The notes: generated from the sequence alone by a model not told the origin. A stretch of DNA of 35,598 nt from Chloroflexota bacterium (GCA_026713825.1 JAPONS010000012.1:1-35598); one strand, 5' to 3'. Shown: positions 24,631 to 33,238, counted from the first letter of the stretch. Program-made: numbers and translations.

Positions 24631-25890
24631 ATGCTGACCACGCAAGAGACGGAATACCTCTGCAGAGTGGGGCCCGGCACGCCAATGGGCAACCTGATGC
24701 GGCGCTACTGGCACCCGGTGCTGCTTTCAAAGGAGCTGCCGGAGGCGGACGGCGCGCCGCTACGGTCGCGGATCCTGGGGGAGGACCTTGTCGCGTACCG
24801 TGACTCGAACGGCGACGTGGGGCTGCTGGACAACTTCTGCCCGCACCGCAGGGCGAGCCTGTTCTTCGGACGGAACGAGGAGGCCGGGCTGCGCTGCGTC
24901 TACCACGGCTGGAAGTTCGACACGACGGGCGCTTGCGTCGACATGCCGTCGGAGCCGGCGGAGAGCAACTTCAAGGACAAGGTGAAGATCAAGGCCTACC
25001 CGGTGAAGGAAGCGGGCGGGCTGATCTGGGCGTACATGGGGCCACCGGAGCTTGAGCCGCCTCTGCCCTTGCTGGAGTACAACACCCTTCCGCTGGACCA
25101 CGTCTCCGTGTCAAAGCTGCGCTACGAGTCCAACTACGTGCAGGTCATCGAGGGGGACATCGACACGGTGCACGCTTCGCTGCTGCACAGCCGGTTGTCC
25201 TCGCTGGCGGACGCCCCGACGGCGACGACGCTGGCGGGCAAGTACCAGTTCCCGGACCGGGCTCCCAAGTTCTTCGTCGAGGACACGGACGGCGGCATCC
25301 TCATCGGCGCGCGGCGGCGCGCGGAAGAGGACAGCTACTACTGGCGGATCTCGCGCTGGCTCTTCCCGTATTTCACAATGATCCCACGGGAGCCGCACGG
25401 CCACGTTCAGGGCGGCGCCATGGTGCCGATCGACGACGAGAACTGCTGGTTTGTGCACATCCGCTGGAACCCGTACGCGCCACTGACCGAGGACCAGCGA
25501 TTTGAGACCTTCTTCGACAAGTACATCATGGACGACGGCTCCTGGCTCGCAATCGGCAACCGCCGGAATGACTACCTCATCGACCGGGAGAAGCAGCGGA
25601 CGGAGTCGTACACGGGCATCGAGTTCGTGCGGGCGCAGGACTCGGCGATGACCGACTGCATGGGCACCATCGCCGACCGTTCCAAGGAGCACCTGGCGAC
25701 GACGGACATGGCGATCATCCGCATGCGCCGCAGTCTGATTCGGGCGGCGCGGGCGCTGGAAGACGGCATCGAGCCGCACCAGCCGCACCACCCCGAGTCG
25801 TACAAAGTGCGCTCCGGCGGCTGCGTGCTGCCGAGGGATGTATACTTCACCAAGGACTCCGAGGTGTGGAACGACATAACCGTGAAGTAG
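24631..25890 (+). CDS. Rieske non-heme iron oxygenase, phthalate 4,5-dioxygenase-like
   Basis: 419 aa from the ATG after a GAGGAGG site; the open frame reaches further upstream. Rieske centre: Cys70-Pro-His72 and Cys89-Val-Tyr-His92. Mononuclear iron site: Asp178-x2-His181-x4-His186 (DTVHASLLH), with the later acidic ligand expected near RAQDSAMTDCMG. The C-terminal IADRSKEHLATTDMAI block is typical of phthalate/vanillate-type alpha subunits. Would hydroxylate or demethylate an aromatic substrate using electrons from a reductase, which is not in the window; the small Rieske proteins at 10-12 kb could only be distant helpers. The following MFS carriers may import its substrate. Confidence 0.92.
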   Translation: MLTTQETEYLCRVGPGTPMGNLMRRYWHPVLLSKELPEADGAPLRSRILGEDLVAYRDSNGDVGLLDNFCPHRRASLFFGRNEEAGLRCVYHGWKFDTTGACVDMPSEPAESNFKDKVKIKAYPVKEAGGLIWAYMGPPELEPPLPLLEYNTLPLDHVSVSKLRYESNYVQVIEGDIDTVHASLLHSRLSSLADAPTATTLAGKYQFPDRAPKFFVEDTDGGILIGARRRAEEDSYYWRISRWLFPYFTMIPREPHGHVQGGAMVPIDDENCWFVHIRWNPYAPLTEDQRFETFFDKYIMDDGSWLAIGNRRNDYLIDREKQRTESYTGIEFVRAQDSAMTDCMGTIADRSKEHLATTDMAIIRMRRSLIRAARALEDGIEPHQPHHPESYKVRSGGCVLPRDVYFTKDSEVWNDITVK

Positions 25891-25912
25891 GCAACTACTG
25901 ATTGGCTGTTGA

Positions 25913-25950
25913 GAGCCCCACGGCTCACCTCACGGAGGGTCGTGGGGCTC
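25913..25950 (+). terminator. Hairpin after the oxygenase gene
   Basis: GAGCCCCACG pairs perfectly with CGTGGGGCTC around an 18-nt loop. The following ATTGTGTG is not a true T-run, so it may be a weak terminator or an mRNA-stabilising stem between oxygenase and MFS genes. Confidence 0.5.
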
Positions 25951-25997
25951 ATTGTGTGCACGGATAACCGGCGCACCCAGCCTCCAACAGAGGACCG

Positions 25998-27317
25998 ATG
26001 GCAGAGGAGAATACAGGGACGGAAGCGGGTCGCGCAATGCAGTCGTGGCAGGGCAGGCTGCCCTTCTTCTACGGCTGGATCATCGTCGCCATCGCCTTCA
26101 TGATGAGCTTCATGACGGCGGGCGTCGGCTGGTCGACAAGCGTCATCGCGGTGCCGATGCGCGAGGACCTGGGCTGGAGCCTCTCTTCCATCTACATCGG
26201 CCTTACGCTGCGGGGCCTCGTCGGCGCAGGCGGCATGTTCCTGCTGGGGCGGTTCGCCGACCTCAAGCACGGGGCGCGATCCCTGGCCATCGTCAGCGGC
26301 GGGCTGTCGGCGGTGACGTTGATCTCTATCTCGCAGGTGGAGTCGCACTGGGAATTCCTGCTGCTCTATGGCGTCCTCGGCGGGATAACGCAGGCGGGGA
26401 CGGGCTTCCTCATCCTGTCGGCCGTGGTGCCGCGCTGGTTCTTCCGCAGGCGGGGCCGAGCCGTGGCGTTCGCGACGATGGGTTCGGGCGCGGCCGCTTT
26501 CATTCTGCCGCCGGTGATGGCGTTCATCTTTGAATACGTAGGCTGGCGGGGCACATGGGTGGCGTTGGGGTCCATGACGGCGGTGTTCACCATGCTGCCC
26601 GCTTTCCTTGTCTGGAGGCAGCCCGAGGACATCGGGCTGGTGCCGGACGGGAAAATCGAGCCCATCCCGGCGAACCGGGCCGCGGCGGTGCAGCACGTGC
26701 GAAACTACACCATGTCGGAGGCGGTGCGGTCGTCGGTCATGTGGGTGCTGGTACTGGCGGTGGCCGCAGCGAGCCTCTCGCCGAACGGGGTGCCGGCCTC
26801 GCTGGTGCCCATGTACATCGACAAGGGGCACACCACGCAGGTGGCGGCGTGGGGATTCAGCATCTACGGGCTGTTCAGCATGCTGGCCCGATTCTTCTGG
26901 GGCTTTCTTGCGGAACGCCACCACATCCGGACGGTTACAATCGGCATTGGCGTGTTCACGGGGCTTGTCATGCCGCTGTTGATCTTCCTGGCCGGGTACC
27001 CTGCGCTGCTGTATTCCGCGCTGGCGGGCTTCGGCATTGGCGGGTTCATAGGAACGCAAATGCTGGTGTGGCCGGCGTACTTCGGGCGGACGCACCTGGG
27101 CGCGATCGTGGGCGTCAGCAGGCCTTTTGCGACGGTGGTGAACGCGTCGGGGCCGCTGCTCATGGCGCAGAGCTTCGACCGCACGGGCAGCTACAGTTTC
27201 GGCCTGTGGTGCATGGGGGTCTCGTGGCTGCTGTGCGCCGCCGCGATGGTCCTGGCGCGGCCGATGCGGCAGGTGGACCCGTCGCAGCAGGCGGCAAGGG
27301 CGCAGGAGGCTGGGTAG
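25998..27317 (+). CDS. MFS transporter, first tandem copy
   Basis: 439 aa, AGAGG 5 nt before the ATG. Twelve membrane segments. Family features include GRFADLKHGAR after segment 2 (the loop 2-3 motif), RGRAVAFATMGSG in the fourth-to-fifth region and the large central loop WRQPEDIGLVPDG. Resembles the oxalate/formate and monocarboxylate-type MFS carriers of organic acids. It shares long identical stretches with the next gene (for example GFSIYGLFSMLARFFWGFLAE). Placed after the aromatic oxygenase, it may carry an aromatic acid or its product; the substrate is not shown by sequence. Confidence 0.88.
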   Translation: MAEENTGTEAGRAMQSWQGRLPFFYGWIIVAIAFMMSFMTAGVGWSTSVIAVPMREDLGWSLSSIYIGLTLRGLVGAGGMFLLGRFADLKHGARSLAIVSGGLSAVTLISISQVESHWEFLLLYGVLGGITQAGTGFLILSAVVPRWFFRRRGRAVAFATMGSGAAAFILPPVMAFIFEYVGWRGTWVALGSMTAVFTMLPAFLVWRQPEDIGLVPDGKIEPIPANRAAAVQHVRNYTMSEAVRSSVMWVLVLAVAAASLSPNGVPASLVPMYIDKGHTTQVAAWGFSIYGLFSMLARFFWGFLAERHHIRTVTIGIGVFTGLVMPLLIFLAGYPALLYSALAGFGIGGFIGTQMLVWPAYFGRTHLGAIVGVSRPFATVVNASGPLLMAQSFDRTGSYSFGLWCMGVSWLLCAAAMVLARPMRQVDPSQQAARAQEAG

Positions 27318-27357
27318 GGACACCCCCATCCCAACCTTCCCCCTCAAGGGGGAAGGA
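27318..27357. repeat. Dispersed repeat, empty form (no 24-bp module)
   Basis: ACCCCCATCCC is followed directly by AACCTTCCCCCTCAAGGGGG. The copies at 55-121 and 34002-34070 carry 24 extra bases at exactly this junction. A CTCAGGGCGAAC fragment of another family follows at 27361. Confidence 0.7.
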
Positions 27358-27420
27358 GTTCTCAGGGCGAACAGCACGACGGGCTTGGCGTCAGAGCGGT
27401 GCAACCGGGGGAGAGCGCAT

Positions 27421-28767
27421 ATGGCGGAGCAGCATACAAGCGAGCGACCACAGTCGTGGCCGGCCAGGCTGCCGTTCTTCTATGGCTGGGTGATTGTGGT
27501 CATCTCCTTCGTGATGGGATTCATCACGGCCGGGGCTTTCTGGGCGACCAGCGTCATCGCGGTCCCCATGCGCGACGACCTGGGCTGGAGCCTCTCGTCC
27601 ATCTACGTTGGCCTGACGATTCGCATGCTGGTGGGGGCGGGAAGCATGTTCGTGCTGGGGAGGTTCGCCGACCTCAAGCACGGCGCGAGGACGCTCGCCG
27701 TCGTCAGCGGGGTGCTGGCGTCGGTTTCTCTGGTGGCGGTGGCCTACGTCAATTCGCACTGGCAGTTCCTTGCCCTTTACGGTGTGTTGGGTGGCTTCTC
27801 TGTGGCCGGAGCGGGATTCCTCATCCTGTCCGCTGTGGTGCCGCGCTGGTTCTTCAGGAAGCGCGGCCGGGCCATGGCATTCGCGACGATGGGGTCAGGC
27901 GCGGCGGCGTTCGTGTTGCCGCCGCTGTTTGCCCTTGTCCTCGAAGCGGTGGGCTGGCGCGGAACGTGGGCGTTCCTGGGCGTGCTGACCGGGGTTTTCA
28001 CCATCCTTCCCTCGTTTCTGATATGGCGGCAGCCGGAGGACGTCGGACTGGAGCCGGACGGGGGCATCGAGCCCATCCCGGCGAACCGGGCCTCTGCGGT
28101 GCAGCACGTCCGCAACTACACCCTGCGGGAGGCTGTGCGGACGCCTGTCATGTGGATACTGGTCTTTGCGCTGGCGTCTGCGAGCCTGTCCCCCAACGGA
28201 GTGCCCTCCACGCTGGTACCCATGTTCATCGAGAAGGGGCACTCGACGCAGGCGGCGGCGCTGGGCTTCAGCATCTACGGCCTCTTCAGCATGCTGGCGC
28301 GCTTCTTCTGGGGTTTTCTGGCGGAGCGCTACCACATCCGCACGGTGATAATCTTCATCGGCCTGTTCTCCGCGGTGGCGATGCCGATGCTCATCTTCAT
28401 GGAGGGCAACGTCGCGCTGCTCTACGCAGCGCTGGCGGGCTTCGGCATCGGCGGACTCATCGGCACGAATTCGCTTGTGTGGCCGGCGTACTTTGGGCGG
28501 AGCCACCTTGGCGCGATCGTGGGCGTCAGCCGGCCCTTTGAGACAGCGGTCATGGCTTCCGGGCCGCTGCTGATGGCGCAGAGCTTCGACCGGACCGGCG
28601 GATACACGCTCGGCCTGTGGCTCATGGGAGTCTCGTGGTTGATGTGCGTGGGCGCGATGCTGCTGGCGCGGACTCCGCGGCAGGAAGCGCCGTCGACGGA
28701 TGCGGTGAGGCCGCAGGAGGCGGGGGAGGGGGCGCCGCGCGACTCCAAGGGCTACGCAAAGTCATAG
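27421..28767 (+). CDS. MFS transporter, second tandem copy
   Basis: 448 aa from the ATG preceded by GGGGGAGAG. Collinear with the preceding carrier through all twelve segments: SVIAVPMRDDLGWSLSSIYVG, GRFADLKHGAR, WRQPEDVGLEPDG and ANRASAVQHVRNYTL. The copies differ mainly at the termini and in segments 4-5 and 9, so they may have split substrates. The gene end overlaps the end of the convergent antitoxin gene by 16 bp. Confidence 0.88.
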   Translation: MAEQHTSERPQSWPARLPFFYGWVIVVISFVMGFITAGAFWATSVIAVPMRDDLGWSLSSIYVGLTIRMLVGAGSMFVLGRFADLKHGARTLAVVSGVLASVSLVAVAYVNSHWQFLALYGVLGGFSVAGAGFLILSAVVPRWFFRKRGRAMAFATMGSGAAAFVLPPLFALVLEAVGWRGTWAFLGVLTGVFTILPSFLIWRQPEDVGLEPDGGIEPIPANRASAVQHVRNYTLREAVRTPVMWILVFALASASLSPNGVPSTLVPMFIEKGHSTQAAALGFSIYGLFSMLARFFWGFLAERYHIRTVIIFIGLFSAVAMPMLIFMEGNVALLYAALAGFGIGGLIGTNSLVWPAYFGRSHLGAIVGVSRPFETAVMASGPLLMAQSFDRTGGYTLGLWLMGVSWLMCVGAMLLARTPRQEAPSTDAVRPQEAGEGAPRDSKGYAKS

Positions 28768-28982
28768 GCGCGCATGGGGACCGACCTGGGAGCCTCTGCA
28801 TCGCTGTGGACAAGAAGGCGCACTTTCTCCGTCGTTTCCCTGCTGAACGTGCGCTCACCGCACCGGCGGCACACCACGGCGGGAACACCGTTCACAAGCG
28901 CGTACTCGCCGTCCACCTTGAAGACGGAATCGACCGTCTCATCCCGGCATTCGCCTGAGCCGCAAACGGTGCAGTGAAACAT
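28752..28982 (-). CDS. YgiT-type zinc-finger antitoxin (MqsA-like)
   Basis: 76 aa from the ATG that has GAGGAG 6 nt upstream; an ATG two codons earlier overlaps the toxin stop as ATGA and is equally allowed. Two zinc-binding pairs, CTVCGSGEC near the start and CRRCGERTF about 35 residues later, define the YgiT/MqsA N-terminal zinc finger. The usual HTH repressor half of MqsA is missing, as in many short members. Second gene of a toxin-antitoxin pair, after a DUF4258 toxin-like gene. Probably neutralises that protein by direct contact. Confidence 0.82.
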   Translation of the reverse strand: MFHCTVCGSGECRDETVDSVFKVDGEYALVNGVPAVVCRRCGERTFSRETTEKVRLLVHSDAEAPRSVPMRAYDFA

Positions 28983-28984
28983 GG

Positions 28985-29293
28985 TCATCTCCTCTGGGTG
29001 TGCCCCCACCATTCATCCGAATCTGGCTCATAGAGCGTGACGATCTTGACGAGTGGCGTATCCGCCAAGGATACCTGGAGATGAAGCGGACGCCCCATCA
29101 AGGTAAATCCAAGTATCAACATGCTCGGGCCGTACTTGTCATCCAAGTATTCCTCGACGATGACCGCCTCTGCTCCCGTTTCCTTAATCTCCTCTTCGCT
29201 GACGTTCCGTTCAACTGCGCGGATGAACGCATGCTCCGAAAACTCAAATGCCCCGGCGGCTAGTTGTGCCCGGACGTCATTCAGAGTCTTCAC
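28985..29293 (-). CDS. DUF4258 protein, probable toxin of a type II TA pair
   Basis: 102 aa from a GTG start without a clear ribosome-binding site. DUF4258 pattern: FSEHAFIRAVERNVSEEEI (residues about 18-36) with the conserved His and Arg, then a beta-rich C-terminal half (PLHLQVSLADTPLVKIVTLYEPD). The family is related to MqsR/RelE-like toxins and is often encoded just before a YgiT-type zinc-finger protein, as here with a stop/start overlap. mRNA-interferase activity is inferred from the family; no catalytic residues can be fixed with certainty. Confidence 0.78.
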   Translation of the reverse strand: MKTLNDVRAQLAAGAFEFSEHAFIRAVERNVSEEEIKETGAEAVIVEEYLDDKYGPSMLILGFTLMGRPLHLQVSLADTPLVKIVTLYEPDSDEWWGHTQRR

Positions 29294-29355
29294 GGACTTA
29301 CGATGACGCGTGACCCGATTGCTGTCAATTCGTTGATGCCATAACAGTCATTGCC

Positions 29356-30168
29356 CTACCCCTCCCCCACCCGGAACGCCTCCAGCGCCGTCTTTCCGAA
29401 GGCCCACTCGCGCTCCTCATCGGTCTTGAAGACCGGGTGGTCCAGCGTGCCAGCGAGGGAGTTGCGGTATCCCTCACGGCCGGCTACGGGCGGGAAGTCG
29501 CTGCCCCACATCATGCGCCGGGCGCCGAAGGCCTCGTAGGCCCACTCCATGGCGGGCGGGACGTTCTCAAAACGCAGCTCCGGCGTGAGGCGCCCGGGGC
29601 GCTGGCCGAACTCGCCGATGCCGCCGAATTTGATGTAGGTGTTGGGTCTCGATGCGAGCTCCAACGCCCTTTTGTAGTTGTCATAGGGCGCGACGACAGA
29701 CTCGGGGCTGCGGGGATGGTACATGCCGCAGAGGTGCTCGAGGATGATGGTGGTGTCGGGGACGCTGAGGATGAGCTCCTGGAAGCCGGGATCCGCCGAG
29801 TGGGCGGTGTTGACGAGGAAGACGCTGATGGGGAGGCCGACCTCGCCAGCCCTTCGCCAGATGGCGGCGGGATCGTCGCCGGGGGAGCGGTCCTGCGGGA
29901 GGAGTCGGATACCGCAAACGCCCGGGTTGGCGGCGAGCTCGTCGAGGGTTGCGAGGGCGTCGGGAGATGCGGCGTCGACGCCAGCGATAGCGCTGAAGCG
30001 GCCGGGGAAGCGGTCGATGCACTCGAACAGGTAGCTGTTGTCGAACATGCCGCGGTGCTGGGTCAGCAGGGCGAGCCGCACATCGTAGTTGTCCATGCAG
30101 GCGAGCAAGGTCTCGATGGGCTCAAACCAGCTTGTGCCGGCGTGGCAGTGGGTGTCAACGACGTCCAT
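29356..30168 (-). CDS. Amidohydrolase-family metal-dependent hydrolase
   Basis: 270 aa, AAGGGGG before the ATG. TIM-barrel hydrolase of the amidohydrolase-2 type: DTHCHAGTSW at the N-terminus carries the first metal-binding His pair, LEHLCGMY (about 145-152) another His, and MWGSDFPP near residue 222 the catalytic Asp. Relatives act as decarboxylases or lactonases in aromatic degradation (ACMSD/LigI type). No neighbour fixes the substrate; the oxygenase-MFS block upstream makes an aromatic-acid role plausible. Confidence 0.87.
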   Translation of the reverse strand: MDVVDTHCHAGTSWFEPIETLLACMDNYDVRLALLTQHRGMFDNSYLFECIDRFPGRFSAIAGVDAASPDALATLDELAANPGVCGIRLLPQDRSPGDDPAAIWRRAGEVGLPISVFLVNTAHSADPGFQELILSVPDTTIILEHLCGMYHPRSPESVVAPYDNYKRALELASRPNTYIKFGGIGEFGQRPGRLTPELRFENVPPAMEWAYEAFGARRMMWGSDFPPVAGREGYRNSLAGTLDHPVFKTDEEREWAFGKTALEAFRVGEG

Positions 30169-30351
30169 GGCGCCCCCTTCGCTTGAGTTGGCGGTACGCT
30201 AGCACCGGTTGCGGGGGGCGTCAAACGCAGGCGGAGCGCCAAGTCTCATTGTTGTCCCATTTGCCGCAAACGCCTTGACAGCGTTGACTCGCATGCACTA
30301 CTTTCGAGAGTCGCGCATACCTAAAACAATCTTTAACAGGTCTGGTTTCTC

Positions 30352-30367
30352 TTGATACTTTATCTCA
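30352..30367 (+). promoter_or_regulatory. Fur/Zur-like box, distal copy
   Basis: TTGATACTTTATCTCA. Contains GATA-CTT-TATC symmetry and matches 10 of 14 defined positions of the Fur-type TGATAATNATTATCA consensus. Exact copy at 30581. Confidence 0.45.
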
Positions 30368-30580
30368 TTAATATGATGTCATTTCGGCATAGGCCACGAA
30401 GTGCAGAACTCGACCTGTTAGGGAGCGCGGCAGACTGTTTTGAGATGATCCAGTAATCGACTTTACGGCAAGACGGCCACAGGTGAGAAATCACGAAGCG
30501 AGCAGCGGCCGGTCGGAAGCCGGCCAATGGGTCAGGCGCGATTTCACATACAATTTTGGGGATTTGGAGGTTAAACAATA

Positions 30581-30596
30581 TTGATACTTTATCTCA
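30581..30596 (+). promoter_or_regulatory. Fur/Zur-like box, proximal copy
   Basis: Same 16 bp as 30352-30367, 93 bp before the zinc-binding lipoprotein start and touching a possible -10 TAATAC (30599-30604). Similarity continues past the box ((G)TTAATA). Binding by a metal-sensing repressor is inferred from the downstream gene. Confidence 0.5.
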
Positions 30597-30689
30597 GTTA
30601 ATACAGCACAGAGAGCAGACTCTCGGCAGCAAAGCAGGCTGGTCAATCATTCAATTGCCAGCAACACACAGAAAGGGGTTACGCCAAGC

Positions 30690-32957
30690 ATGTTAGCCAA
30701 CAGGAACATTTGGACATCATTATGGGGAAGGGCGCTCATGGCCACCGCGGCGTTGATGCTCGCGGTAGCGCTGATGGCTTGCCAGAGCGGAGACGACGAC
30801 GCCCCCGCAACGAACGCCGGAGGGGCGGCAACCTCCGCAGCGGCCTCGCCAACGGAAGAGACCACCATGGCGCAAAAGCTGAACGTCGTGGCCACATCGA
30901 ACATCGCCGCAGACTGGGCGCGCAACGTGGGCGGTGACCGGGTCGAGGTGAAGGGCCTGCTGCCCATCGCCCAAGACCCACATTCCTATCAGCCGGGGGC
31001 GCGAGACGTCGCGGACATCGCCGCGGCCGACCTGGTGCTGACCATCGGACTTAGTCTGGAGGACGAGTGGCTCCGCGATCTGGTCGAAAATGCCAGCGCG
31101 GATGTGTCTCGTGTCGTGGCGCTGGGCGATCATGTTTCACCCATCCTCTTTGAGGAGATCGGCGCACACGCCATGGAAGCGGAAGGGAGCGAGGGGCTGT
31201 TGGGCCGCCTGCTCATCGCAGACGGCAGCGAGCCGAGGCTCTCGATCCTGGACCTGGAGACCGGGGAGCTGGACCTGCACGCGCTTGAGGTCGCGGCGGC
31301 CTCGGCGACCCTGTACTCAAGCCCCAGCGGACGGTTCGTCTTTGCACTATCCCGTGGTCCCGAAGACAACGACGACCGAGTACAGATCTTCGACAGCGGC
31401 GTCTACCTGGAGGAGCACGGGGACCACTTCGACCTCGTCGTAGACCCCGTTTCCGAGCTGAGCCTTGGGACAACGGACCAGCGCCCGGTGCACGTGAGCG
31501 TCCACGCGGGCCAAACGGCCATCTACCACGACGGATCGGGTCGTGCTGCGCTCTTCGACGAGCACGAGCTTGAGGAGGAGCGGGATTCATACGAGCCGGT
31601 GTGGATCGACGCGGGGCTACAGCACGGGGCGGTCGTGCCACTGGGCGAAGAGTACGCGGTGGTGTCCTCCAACAACCCCGACTACCCTGCGACTGCAACC
31701 AGCAGCCTGCCCATCGGAGCTGAGGTGCGCACTCTGGACAACAGGGTGGTCTACGACGCCAGCAACAGGGCGTGTCCCGGACTCCACGGAGAGGCGGCGA
31801 ATCACCACGGCGTCATGTTCGGCTGCGTGGGTGGCGTGCTGTTCATCGAGGGACACGATGGGGACTTTGAGCACGTATTCGTCCCCAACGACTCCAGCAT
31901 GAACGAGGCCGCCCGCATCGGCACGGTCTGGTCGCATGAGGACATCGAGCTGTTCTTCGGCTCCGCGAGCTACCGAGACGAGGATGGCGCGAGGATCAAC
32001 GGCGGACTCTGGACCATCGACGCCGAAGGCGGGAGCATGAGCCAAGTCCTGCCGGCTACGGACGAGAAGCGGGTCCTGCGGGCGGCGTTCGACGGGCACG
32101 GCGAGAAGGCCTTCTTCCTGACATACGACGGGACGCTCAACGCCGTCGACACGGAGTCGGGCGAGGTAATGGAGACCATCGAATTGCTGGAGCCCTTTGA
32201 CGGGGACACCTCGCCCAACTTCACCACAGTAGGCGACACCCTGTTCCTGACCGACCGGGCCCACGGCCGCCTGATCGAGTTCAACCTGGACCACGGTGAA
32301 GTGGAGCGGGAGTGGACCGTGGGCGGCGAGCCGCGGAGCGTGGCCTTCGCCGGCATCGGCGGTGGCGAGGACCATGAGGAAGAGGGTCACGGCGAAGATG
32401 ACCACGACGACCACGGACACGCACACGGCATGTATGACCCTCACTTCTGGTTTGACCCTCCCCGGGTGAAGGCAGCCGTGTACACCATTGCGGATCGGCT
32501 TTCAGCCCTCGACCCGGAGGGAGCGGCAACGTACCGCGCGAACGCGGCGGCCTACGCGGCGGAGCTGGACGCGCTGCACGCTTGGACGGCGAGCACCGTG
32601 CAGGCGATCCCCACGGAGCGCCGCGTCCTCGTCACATCCCATGACACCCTGCGCTACTTCGCCGAACTGTACGGGTTCGAGGTTGTCGGGACGGTACTGC
32701 CGGGGCTTTCCCCGGACATCGAGCCCTCCGCACAACATCTGCACGGGCTGATGGAGACACTGGAAGAGCATCCCGTGCCGGCGGTATTCGGCGAAACGAC
32801 CGTCTCGGAGCGGATGGCGCAGTCCATCGCACAAGAGACCGGCTCCCGATTCCTGCAGCTGTACTCAGGCTCCCTGGGGGCCCCAGGCAGTGGCGCGGAC
32901 ACCTACATCGGCATGGTGCGAGCCAACGTGGGAATCATCGTGGGCGCTCTACGGTAG
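30690..32957 (+). CDS. Zinc ABC-transporter substrate-binding lipoprotein with inserted AztD-like beta-propeller
   Basis: 755 aa, more than twice the usual ZnuA/AztC length. Signal peptide with lipid-anchor Cys31 (LMAC). Residues 63-147 are the N-lobe (LNVVATSNIAADWARNVGGD) with zinc ligand His98 in DPHSY. Residues about 150-557 are a beta-propeller-like insert containing HGDHFD (243-248), IYHDGSG (278-284) and CPGLHGEAANHHG (362-374) followed by FGC, patterns of the AztD zinc metallochaperone. A His/Asp/Glu loop (559-582) follows, then the rest of the binding protein with His585 (DPHFW), His651 (TSHDT) and Asp737. All four zinc ligands survive. Likely captures Zn and passes it internally. 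No permease or ATPase gene adjoins. Start at 30738 is a possible alternative but shortens the signal peptide. Confidence 0.88.
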   Translation: MLANRNIWTSLWGRALMATAALMLAVALMACQSGDDDAPATNAGGAATSAAASPTEETTMAQKLNVVATSNIAADWARNVGGDRVEVKGLLPIAQDPHSYQPGARDVADIAAADLVLTIGLSLEDEWLRDLVENASADVSRVVALGDHVSPILFEEIGAHAMEAEGSEGLLGRLLIADGSEPRLSILDLETGELDLHALEVAAASATLYSSPSGRFVFALSRGPEDNDDRVQIFDSGVYLEEHGDHFDLVVDPVSELSLGTTDQRPVHVSVHAGQTAIYHDGSGRAALFDEHELEEERDSYEPVWIDAGLQHGAVVPLGEEYAVVSSNNPDYPATATSSLPIGAEVRTLDNRVVYDASNRACPGLHGEAANHHGVMFGCVGGVLFIEGHDGDFEHVFVPNDSSMNEAARIGTVWSHEDIELFFGSASYRDEDGARINGGLWTIDAEGGSMSQVLPATDEKRVLRAAFDGHGEKAFFLTYDGTLNAVDTESGEVMETIELLEPFDGDTSPNFTTVGDTLFLTDRAHGRLIEFNLDHGEVEREWTVGGEPRSVAFAGIGGGEDHEEEGHGEDDHDDHGHAHGMYDPHFWFDPPRVKAAVYTIADRLSALDPEGAATYRANAAAYAAELDALHAWTASTVQAIPTERRVLVTSHDTLRYFAELYGFEVVGTVLPGLSPDIEPSAQHLHGLMETLEEHPVPAVFGETTVSERMAQSIAQETGSRFLQLYSGSLGAPGSGADTYIGMVRANVGIIVGALR

Positions 32958-33023
32958 CGTCCCAAGCCCGCCCTGACTCCCACCGGGAGATCTCGGCGAA
33001 ATAACTCTCGGCCCCTCCTTACT

Positions 33024-33064
33024 GTGTCCCGGCGGCAAGTGCCAGCCGCCGGGACACTCTTTTT
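33024..33064 (+). terminator. Strong Rho-independent terminator
   Basis: Perfect 13-bp stem GTGTCCCGGCGGC/GCCGCCGGGACAC, 8-nt loop, then TCTTTTTG. 66 nt after the zinc lipoprotein stop; ends a single-gene transcript. Confidence 0.9.
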
Positions 33065-33091
33065 GTCCGGATACAGAGGCAGAGACGGCAC

Positions 33092-33116
33092 GGGCGACTT
33101 GTGAATCGACCCTGCG
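33092..33116. repeat. Degenerate GGGCGAC...TCGACCC repeat
   Basis: GGGCGACTTGTGAATCGACC, same family as 23-46, with some stem changes. Lies between the terminator and the VOC gene. Confidence 0.45.
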
Positions 33117-33238
33117 ACCTTGGCCAGGACTCGCTTTGCCTTGCCCGCCGTATTCCTGTATGTTGACGGCGCACAGGCGCCAACTGAGGAATCCCTATGC
33201 GGCGATGGCCGCAACCAAATGCACACAGGAGGGACACC

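Larger units (their letters stand above)
30169..30689. other. AT-rich regulatory intergenic region
   Basis: 520 bp without a supportable gene, clearly richer in A/T than its surroundings. Holds two copies of a 16-bp sequence (30352-30367, 30581-30596). The segment between them has no recognisable product. Confidence 0.5.

Noticed and set aside
30360-30578. Minus-strand frame of 72 codons between the two Fur/Zur-like boxes
   Set aside because: Would start at TTG with no ribosome-binding site, and no recognisable sequence features.
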